A stretch of 5,437 bases of DNA from SHLQ01 sp964445255 (GTDB lineage Bacteria; Actinomycetota; Acidimicrobiia; Acidimicrobiales; SHLQ01), in contig CAYUKM010000168.1 of NCBI GenBank assembly GCA_964445255.1, positions 1 through 5,437 of the forward strand, in the 5' to 3' direction. Of the stretch, positions 1 to 4,895 are shown piece after piece (position 1 is the first letter of the stretch; each line of letters starts with the position of its first letter). The notes under the pieces were generated by a model. It saw nothing but the letters and a program-made list of their open reading frames with translations, was not told where the DNA came from and ran no database searches. Position numbers and translations under genes: made by a program.

Positions 1-54
1 TAAGGCAACGGGCTTCTATCCCGTCGACTGCAGGTTCGAGTCCTGCCGGGGGCA
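1..54 (+). tRNA. tRNA-Arg (anticodon UCU), 3' part only
   Basis: The 3' part of a tRNA gene whose acceptor 5' strand and most of the D-arm lie left of the window. The anticodon stem is 8-12 (ACGGG) paired with 20-24 (CCCGT), around the seven-base loop CTTCTAT at 13-19. This puts anticodon TCT at 15-17, which reads the Arg codon AGA. A five-base variable loop follows (25-29). The T-arm is GCAGG/CCTGC (30-34 with 42-46) around TTCGAGT (35-41). The 3' acceptor strand CGGGGGC is at 47-53 and the discriminator A at 54. The next bases are CTA, so CCA is not encoded and must be added by a nucleotidyltransferase. The 5' half cannot be checked here. The gene points towards the end of the GGDEF-EAL gene, with only 29 bases between them and no clear terminator. 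Confidence 0.93.
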
Positions 55-83
55 CTAAATGGCGGTTGCGGCGGCGATAGGGC

Positions 84-2393
84 TCAGGAACCCGCTACCG
101 AACGTCGCCTTGTCCAACGACTTGCCCGACCGAGGAGCGGAGTAAGCGCTAGTGCGGAGATCGGTGCGTGCCACAAGAAACCTTGCCCGAGACGAACGCC
201 GAAGTCTTGGAGTATCTCGGCTTGAGCTTTGCGTTCGACGCCCTCGGCAATTGGCGTGAGTGATTCGGTAGCGACGATCTCCAAGATTGCCTTGAGACGG
301 GCTTGAGCGCGTTCGTCCACATCAATTTCTGAAACGAAGGAGCGGTCGATCTTTACGGTGTCGCACGGAATCTGGAGCAAGCGGTCCATGTTCGAACCCT
401 CTACGCCGAAGTCATCGATGGCCACCTTGATGCCACGCTCTCGAAGCCGGTGCAACGAGTTGGACAGGTCGTCCTCATGAGTGTGGAGCCGGTGCTCGGT
501 TACCTCGATTTGGAGCATGGACGCGGGTACTCGGTGTTGACGCAAAATATCAAAAATCTCGCGGGTCGATTCAGAGTCACTCACATGGTCGGGCTTGAGG
601 TTCACCGACATGGTGAAGCGCTCGTCCACAATCCCAGCTGCGAACCATTCGCCGAGCCGCGCGATCGAGCGAGTCAAAATCTCTAGGTCGAATTTGTCGA
701 ACATGCCCGGTTCTGTCCCCGGGGGCAGAAATGAGGACGGGTCGAGCATGCCGAGAACGGGGTGCATGTAGCGTGCAAGCACCTCAACTCCGAGGATCTG
801 GCCGTCGCTGATATCGACGACTGGTTGATAGACCAGGCGAATCTGTTCGGGCGATACCTCAAGATCGTCCACTCCTCCTTGGGCCGAGTGACGAAGTCCC
901 CGTCGACGCTCTTTTTCTCGATACATCGCAAGGTCAGCGCTCTTAAGAAGTGAGTCAGGGGTGTCGGTCACCTTCGCGATCGCCAACCCAACACTGCCGC
1001 CGATCCGGAGCTGGTTGTCGTTGACCACGACGGTGGTATCCAGAGCCCGCTCAACCTTGCCTGCGAGATGGCGCGCCCCTTGGCCCGATGTTCGGCTCAG
1101 CACGCAGAACTCGTCACCGCCGAAGCGAGCGATCACTTCGCTCGGGCCACAAACGGAACCCAGCTGGTTCGCCACGAACTTAAGTACCGCGTCGCCCGCT
1201 TCGTGGCCGTGGGTGTCATTGATTCCTTTGAAGTTATCGATATCGCAGAACAGCAGGGCCGCAGAGTCCCGGTCGTTGAGCGTGTCGGTGAGTTCCTCAA
1301 CGAACTTGCCGCGGTTGGCGAGGCCGGTCAGGGGGTCGTGGGTCGCCTGATGTTCGAGCGATGTAGCTGCACGGGAACGACCATGTTCTTCGGATTGGAG
1401 ACGTTCGTCGAGAGACTTGAGCGTTCGAGAGAGAACACCAATCTCATCGGTCGCGGAGTCATTCAAGGATGTCTCCAGCCGCCCTCTCGAGAGATCCTGA
1501 GCTCCGCGTGTGACCGTTTGTAGACGCGAGCGCAAAATGGCGATGGGTACCAGCGTCAGAAGGCCGATCGCGATGATTCCGGGCAGCAGCCAAAATGGCA
1601 AGAGCGAGCCCGTCACCTCCGCTCGATCAGTTGCGACGACTAAGGCCCATTCCACTCCAGCGATGCGCTGGGCTGCAATAACGGAACGTCTCCCATTGAA
1701 GACCTGGTCGGTGGAGTTGATCGTGTCTTCGCCGCCGCTGAGCACCTCGTCGAGCAAACGCGATGTCGTCGCATCAGGGTTGTCGATGCGTTGGTCGTCG
1801 TTGTGGCGAGAGGGTGACACAATTCGCGGCGTTCCTTCATCTTGCACAGCGAGCAGCGCTTCGGTGCTGTCCCCAACACTCGCTCCAGAAACAGCAACCA
1901 AGATTCCCGATACGTCGTAGCCGGCGACGAGGATCTGTCCGGTGGAAGGAACGATGGTGCCGATAAAGACGCCTGGCGCACTATTGGAGTCGTCCGGACC
2001 CTCGAAGTTGACTACGGAACCGATTTCCGAATTGACCCGTGATCGCGCGAGGAAGTCGCTTGGGACGTCTTCGCCCAGCTCAAGGCAACCACCGTTAATT
2101 TCACAGAGTTCAGCGATAAGGAAACCACGCTCCTGAAGCTCGGCGGAGACCAATGCAGAGGTAGTGCCCTCGTCGACCTGTGAGGCGGTGACTTCGAGTA
2201 GTTCGCTCGCAAGGTTGAGTTCGTTCTCGATCGCTGAAGCGAGCGGGCCCGCTATACCGGTCAGCTGTTCGTTGGATCGCTCAAGAGCTGAGCGTTCGAG
2301 CCCGGAGCGCGCGACCAACACCAGAATGAGCACAGCCGCGAGGGCTACCGCCACCGCCAATGCAAGGCGTCTACCGACTGTGAGACGGAACAC
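84..2393 (-). CDS. Membrane-bound sensor GGDEF-EAL protein (c-di-GMP synthase/phosphodiesterase)
   Basis: A 769-residue inner-membrane protein predicted to make and/or break down cyclic di-GMP. Domains in order: membrane helix at about 9-28; an extracytoplasmic sensor at about 29-263, Cache-like by position and by its closing VEWALVVATD segment (247-256), with a possible disulfide pair C97/C103; a second helix at about 265-287; a HAMP-like linker at about 288-335; GGDEF at about 350-495; EAL at about 515-750. The cyclase A-site is intact (RFGGDEF 423-429, metal Asp D384). The inhibitory RxxD I-site is replaced by GPSE (416-419). In the EAL domain the key residues remain: E537 of EVLAR, N598, E630/E633, D660/D661, K681, E717 and Q737. 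Loop 6 reads DFGVEGSN instead of the usual DFGTGYSS, so phosphodiesterase activity is uncertain. The start is GTG at 2393, three bases after the DUF3039 stop and without a Shine-Dalgarno sequence, which suggests translational coupling. The stop is TGA at 86-84. The family call is firm; the net activity and the ligand sensed are unknown. Confidence 0.95.
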   Translation of the reverse strand: MFRLTVGRRLALAVAVALAAVLILVLVARSGLERSALERSNEQLTGIAGPLASAIENELNLASELLEVTASQVDEGTTSALVSAELQERGFLIAELCEINGGCLELGEDVPSDFLARSRVNSEIGSVVNFEGPDDSNSAPGVFIGTIVPSTGQILVAGYDVSGILVAVSGASVGDSTEALLAVQDEGTPRIVSPSRHNDDQRIDNPDATTSRLLDEVLSGGEDTINSTDQVFNGRRSVIAAQRIAGVEWALVVATDRAEVTGSLLPFWLLPGIIAIGLLTLVPIAILRSRLQTVTRGAQDLSRGRLETSLNDSATDEIGVLSRTLKSLDERLQSEEHGRSRAATSLEHQATHDPLTGLANRGKFVEELTDTLNDRDSAALLFCDIDNFKGINDTHGHEAGDAVLKFVANQLGSVCGPSEVIARFGGDEFCVLSRTSGQGARHLAGKVERALDTTVVVNDNQLRIGGSVGLAIAKVTDTPDSLLKSADLAMYREKERRRGLRHSAQGGVDDLEVSPEQIRLVYQPVVDISDGQILGVEVLARYMHPVLGMLDPSSFLPPGTEPGMFDKFDLEILTRSIARLGEWFAAGIVDERFTMSVNLKPDHVSDSESTREIFDILRQHRVPASMLQIEVTEHRLHTHEDDLSNSLHRLRERGIKVAIDDFGVEGSNMDRLLQIPCDTVKIDRSFVSEIDVDERAQARLKAILEIVATESLTPIAEGVERKAQAEILQDFGVRLGQGFLWHAPISALALTPLLGRASRWTRRRSVAGS

Positions 2394-2396
2394 CGC

Positions 2397-2663
2397 TCAG
2401 GACCCGGACGGCTTCAACTGGTCGTAGATGCGTTTGCAGTCCGGACAGACTGGAAAGTCATCGGGTTTGCGCGTGGGTACCCACTTCTTGCCACAAAGTG
2501 CCCGGACCGCCTTACCCGTCACCGCACTCTCGGTGATCTGGTTCTTTCGTACGTAGTGTGCGAACTTGTCGTGATCCCCGGTATCAGTTGGCGCAGGGGT
2601 GGTGATCGTTTCCCCTTCTGGAGTGATCGTGTCGACGTCAGCGAGTAAAACGCGGGGGGCCAT
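2397..2663 (-). CDS. DUF3039 family small protein
   Basis: An 88-residue soluble protein recognised as DUF3039 from its C-terminal half: HYVRK (36-40), a VTGKAVRALCGKKWVP segment (49-63) and FPVCPDCKRIY (70-80). Cysteines C57, C73 and C76, perhaps with H31 or H36, could form a small zinc site; this is inferred from their spacing. The first 30 residues are Thr/Pro-rich and probably disordered. No function is established for the family as far as I know, and none is claimed here. The ATG at 2663 lies 17 bases after the udk stop. No strong Shine-Dalgarno sequence is visible; GGGG sits only three bases from the ATG. The TGA stop (2399-2397) is followed after three bases by the GTG of the GGDEF-EAL gene. 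The gene is therefore probably the middle cistron of a udk-DUF3039-GGDEF/EAL transcript. Confidence 0.88.
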   Translation of the reverse strand: MAPRVLLADVDTITPEGETITTPAPTDTGDHDKFAHYVRKNQITESAVTGKAVRALCGKKWVPTRKPDDFPVCPDCKRIYDQLKPSGS

Positions 2664-2680
2664 AGGCCCCGATGGTACCC

Positions 2681-3295
2681 CTAGACGCGAATGGAGTGAA
2701 ATGAGCTAGACAGTTCATCCACAACGGTGTCGAGATCCTCGGTTTCGAGAACGACGCGCTGAGCGAGGGCGGCGGTTGGCTCAACGAACTGGTCATGCAT
2801 TGGTGCCACCGATGTGCGGAGCTGTTCCTCCACGCTTTCGACGGATCGCCCACGTTCACGGGTGTCGCGCTCAAGGCGTCGAGCAAACCGAAGCTCTTCA
2901 GAGCACTGGCGATAGATCGTGACGTCGAACTTCTCGAGCAGTTCGGGAAACGCAAACAGCAAAATGCCCTCAGCGATAACGATTTCTCGTGCAGGTAAAA
3001 TGACTAGGTCGTCAGCACGCTCGTGACGAGTGAAGTCATACACCGGCAAAGCGATGTCCATACCTTGGCGCAAGCCCTCAAGGTGATGCATGAAGCATTC
3101 CACGTCGAGTGAGTCTGGGTGATCGAAATTCACCGCATTGCGTTCCTCGGGGGACAAGTGGCGCAGATCCTTGTAATAGCTGTCAAAGGGAAGGATCGTT
3201 ACACGGTCCTCACCAATCTTTTTCGCCAGCTCGTGGGCTAGGCGGCTCTTACCAGAACCACTGCCCCCTGAAATCCCAATCATCAAAGCAGTCAC
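2681..3295 (-). CDS. udk: Uridine kinase (P-loop uridine/cytidine kinase family)
   Basis: Predicted to phosphorylate uridine, and possibly cytidine, to the monophosphate in pyrimidine salvage in the cytosol. Counting from the GTG at 3295 (204 residues): Walker A GGSGSGKS at 10-17, the family signature DSYYKD at 38-43, NFDHPDSLD at 56-64, PVYDFTRHER at 84-93, the Walker-B-like strand IAEGILLF at 107-114, the Arg-rich lid RRLERDTRERGR at 139-150, and PMHDQFVEP at 165-173. The length fits bacterial uridine kinases. The start is uncertain. ATG 3283 gives a 200-residue protein beginning MIGISGG. GTG 3295 sits eight bases after a TACGGT hexamer, which suits a leaderless message, and is preferred. 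GTG 3355 would add a 20-residue tail that precedes the P-loop strand and has no recognisable motif. First gene of the minus-strand cluster and divergent from the desaturase. Phosphoribulokinase-like relatives share the fold, but DSYYKD favours uridine kinase. Confidence 0.92.
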   Translation of the reverse strand: MTALMIGISGGSGSGKSRLAHELAKKIGEDRVTILPFDSYYKDLRHLSPEERNAVNFDHPDSLDVECFMHHLEGLRQGMDIALPVYDFTRHERADDLVILPAREIVIAEGILLFAFPELLEKFDVTIYRQCSEELRFARRLERDTRERGRSVESVEEQLRTSVAPMHDQFVEPTAALAQRVVLETEDLDTVVDELSSSFHSIRV

Positions 3296-3303
3296 GGCAC
3301 AAA

Positions 3304-3333
3304 ACCGTAGCCGCTGACCGCTCGGAGTCTCGA
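3304..3333 (-). promoter_or_regulatory. Candidate promoter of udk cluster (leaderless)
   Basis: On the minus strand, TCGAGA (3333-3328, four of six matches to TTGACA) is followed after 18 bases by TACGGT (3309-3304, fits TAnnnT). The GTG at 3295 begins nine bases after the end of the -10-like hexamer, so transcription could begin at or next to the start codon. No Shine-Dalgarno sequence precedes that GTG. This is inference from spacing alone; in GC-rich DNA such matches also arise by chance. Confidence 0.35.
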
Positions 3334-3350
3334 CACCGCTGAGAAAATCC

Positions 3351-3374
3351 GTCACAGAGCGTTAACAACGTGAC
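3351..3374. repeat. Inverted repeat GTCAC-N14-GTGAC around GTTAAC in the divergent region
   Basis: GTCAC (3351-3355) and GTGAC (3370-3374) are reverse complements, and the palindrome GTTAAC (3361-3366) lies between them. The repeat sits between the udk and desaturase starts and upstream of both candidate -10 hexamers. It could be an operator for a divergent regulator, but the arms are only five bases and the inner palindrome is off-centre by one base, so chance is a real possibility. Confidence 0.2.
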
Positions 3375-3406
3375 CACCGGCTTTTCTCGTCTGGCGGCGG
3401 TTCCGC

Positions 3407-3412
3407 TAGATT
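3407..3412 (+). promoter_or_regulatory. Candidate -10 element of the desaturase gene (leaderless)
   Basis: TAGATT fits the TAnnnT -10 consensus and lies nine bases before the ATG at 3422 and six before the TTG at 3419. That is about where transcription itself would start. No Shine-Dalgarno sequence lies in the intervening TGCTCATTG. A -35 match is poor (TTCTCG at 3384-3389 with a 17-base spacer). A leaderless message is the simplest reading. Confidence 0.4.
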
Positions 3413-3421
3413 TGCTCATTG

Positions 3422-4312
3422 ATGAGTGAGCGACACGAGCTGATGGCCGCGATCGACGCCGATATTGAGCGGTTGATGGCCGAGCACCTTGAGCGACGAC
3501 CCGTTTGGTACGCCCATGAGTTGGTTCGGTGGGAACAAGGGCGTAACTACATCGACGAGCCGTGGGACGAGTCGCAATGCACGATCAGCCCCGAGGTCCG
3601 CGAGACGCTCGTGCTCAACCTTCTCACCGAGGACAATCTGCCGTACTACCACTACTCGATCGCTAGCCAGGCAGGCGAGGATTCAGCGGTCGCTCGTTGG
3701 ACGCGTCGCTGGACCGCCGAAGAAAGCCAGCACTCGATCGCGATTCGGGACTACTTGCTGACTAGTCGTAACTACGATCCGGTCGCACTCGAGAACGACC
3801 GAATGGCAGCGATCACCAAGGGCTGGGACAGCCCGTGGCATGACCCCATCGATATTTTCGTCTACACGTCAGCCCAAGAGCTCGCCACACGGGTTTCCCA
3901 TCGAAACACCGGGTTGAAGACCGATGACCCGGTTGCCTACGAGATCATGAAGCGCGTCGCGGCAGACGAGAACTACCACTACATCTTCTACAAGGGCATC
4001 GTTGCGGCGATGTTGGAGCACGATCCGTCGGCATGTGTGTCTTCGATGCGCAAGGTCTATGAGAACTTCAACATGCCGGGAACTGTGGTGCCGCAGTTCC
4101 GCAAGCGTGCGGCGATGGCTGCCCGGGCACAGATCTACGATCTCCGAATTCACGCCGAGAAGATCATCGCCCCCGTTCTGCGTGAATGGAAGATCGACAA
4201 GCTTGAAGGCTTGACGCCCGAAGCCGACGAGGACCGCGAAGCGCTTCTGGCTATGCCTAACGCATTGATCGAACGAGCTGAGCGCCTAGAGAAGCGGGCG
4301 GCAAAGGTCTAA
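3422..4312 (+). CDS. Soluble acyl-[acyl-carrier-protein] desaturase (DesA/FA_desaturase_2 family)
   Basis: A 296-residue cytosolic di-iron enzyme that introduces a cis double bond into an acyl chain carried on acyl carrier protein, using O2 and ferredoxin-type electrons. All six iron ligands expected from the plant stearoyl-ACP desaturase pattern are visible: E70 in TEDNLPYY, E101 and H104 in AEESQH, E153 in SAQELATRVSH, and E183 and H186 in ADENYH. The two ExxH pairs and the WTxxW segment before the first pair are family hallmarks. The length falls between those I recall for mycobacterial DesA2 and DesA1. There is no membrane segment, so it is not a DesA3-type integral desaturase. ATG 3422 is chosen; TTG 3419, directly before it, would add one residue. 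No Shine-Dalgarno sequence is present. The gene is divergent from udk and converges on msrB. Double-bond position and chain length cannot be read from the sequence. A likely role is membrane fluidity. Confidence 0.94.
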   Translation: MSERHELMAAIDADIERLMAEHLERRPVWYAHELVRWEQGRNYIDEPWDESQCTISPEVRETLVLNLLTEDNLPYYHYSIASQAGEDSAVARWTRRWTAEESQHSIAIRDYLLTSRNYDPVALENDRMAAITKGWDSPWHDPIDIFVYTSAQELATRVSHRNTGLKTDDPVAYEIMKRVAADENYHYIFYKGIVAAMLEHDPSACVSSMRKVYENFNMPGTVVPQFRKRAAMAARAQIYDLRIHAEKIIAPVLREWKIDKLEGLTPEADEDREALLAMPNALIERAERLEKRAAKV

Positions 4313-4324
4313 GTCAGCTGTTTG

Positions 4325-4771
4325 CTATCCCGGTTGAGGGGCAGGCTCTTCGGCGGGTTCCAGTCGCAGCGACGCTGAATTAATGCAATAGCGAGTTTCC
4401 GCTCCACCGGGACCTTCAGGGAACACGTGGCCGAGGTGGGCGCCACAGTCGGCGCATACCGACTCGGTCCGAGGAATCCCGAACGCCCAGTCGCTACGTT
4501 CACCGACCGCTGCATCAAGGGGTGCGCGAAACGCTGGCCAGGCGCCGTTTGGATCAAACTTGGTTTCACTCGAGAACAGGGCAGCATCGCATACTCGGCA
4601 GTGGTAGGTGCCGTCGATGTCCGCGTCTCGATATTCGCCGGAGAACGGGGCCTCGGTCTTGCCCTCTTGCAGTACTTGATACTGCGCAGGGGAGAGCCGC
4701 TCGCGTAGTTCCGCTTCGGTGTATTTGGTGATGCGAGTCTTTCGACGACGAAGCCGATCTCGAATGCTCAT
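4325..4771 (-). CDS. msrB: Peptide-methionine (R)-S-oxide reductase MsrB
   Basis: A 148-residue enzyme that reduces methionine-R-sulfoxide in oxidised proteins. The MsrB core is clear: LSPAQYQVL (26-34), FSGEY (43-47), zinc cysteines C58/C61 (CRVC) and C106/C109 (CADC), AHLGHVFPEGP (111-121) and RYCINSASL (127-135), where C129 is the catalytic nucleophile. The segment that is usually SGCGWPSF reads NGAWPAF (75-81), so the common recycling Cys before the Trp is absent. The only five cysteines are the four zinc ligands and C129. Reduction of the sulfenic acid would therefore need an outside thiol such as thioredoxin or mycothiol (inference). The first 15 residues are strongly basic and precede the usual domain. 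ATG 4771 has no Shine-Dalgarno sequence but directly adjoins a short inverted repeat. The stop, TAG at 4327-4325, lies 12 bases from the stop of the convergent desaturase gene. The 124 bases upstream hold no other gene. Confidence 0.95.
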   Translation of the reverse strand: MSIRDRLRRRKTRITKYTEAELRERLSPAQYQVLQEGKTEAPFSGEYRDADIDGTYHCRVCDAALFSSETKFDPNGAWPAFRAPLDAAVGERSDWAFGIPRTESVCADCGAHLGHVFPEGPGGAETRYCINSASLRLEPAEEPAPQPG

Positions 4772-4784
4772 GGTTAGGTAACCA
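4771..4784. promoter_or_regulatory. Perfect inverted repeat TGGTTA-GG-TAACCA at the msrB start
   Basis: Six-base arms separated by two bases overlap the first base of the msrB ATG. In this position a bound repressor would block transcription start or ribosome entry. It is equally possible that the repeat is incidental. No -35/-10 pair is convincing here; TACCTA inside the repeat resembles a -10 only weakly. No copy was noticed elsewhere in the window. Confidence 0.3.
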
Positions 4785-4875
4785 CGTTCAGGTCAGAGGT
4801 TGTTCCCCTTCGACGTCGCTATCTCGAACTGGTTCGGAGGGCGATGAGTTCGTCAATGGCTATGTCGAGACGCCA

Positions 4876-4893
4876 CCCGAGGCGGCTCTCGGG
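4876..4893 (-). terminator. Hairpin just after the tandem-domain gene, possible terminator
   Basis: On the minus strand CCCGAG (4893-4888) pairs perfectly with CTCGGG (4881-4876) around a six-base loop. The hairpin begins two bases after the TAA stop of the upstream gene. No T-tract follows, so it is not a classic intrinsic terminator. Actinobacterial hairpins without U-runs have been proposed to terminate or to protect the 3' end. It lies between this gene and msrB, and would favour separate transcripts. Confidence 0.45.
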
Positions 4894-4895
4894 AT

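Noticed and set aside
961..1523. Plus-strand open frames of 129 and 151 residues
   Set aside because: They lie antisense to the GGDEF and HAMP coding region, show no family motifs, and overlap each other in different frames. They are shadows of the minus-strand gene.
1510..1920. Plus-strand open frame of 136 residues
   Set aside because: It is antisense to the sensor region of the GGDEF-EAL gene. Its composition is Ser/Thr/Arg-rich without any recognisable domain.
3293..3355. GTG at 3355 as the udk start
   Set aside because: It would add 20 residues before the P-loop strand with no recognisable motif. It also lacks a Shine-Dalgarno sequence, and the candidate promoter would then lie inside the coding region.
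4427..4731. Plus-strand open frames opposite msrB
   Set aside because: The minus strand encodes a complete MsrB with all signature motifs, and the opposing frames have none.
4851..4856. TTGACG on the minus strand as a -35 box for msrB
   Set aside because: No hexamer resembling a -10 lies 16-19 bases downstream (the candidate is ACCAGT), and the box is about 80 bases from the ATG.
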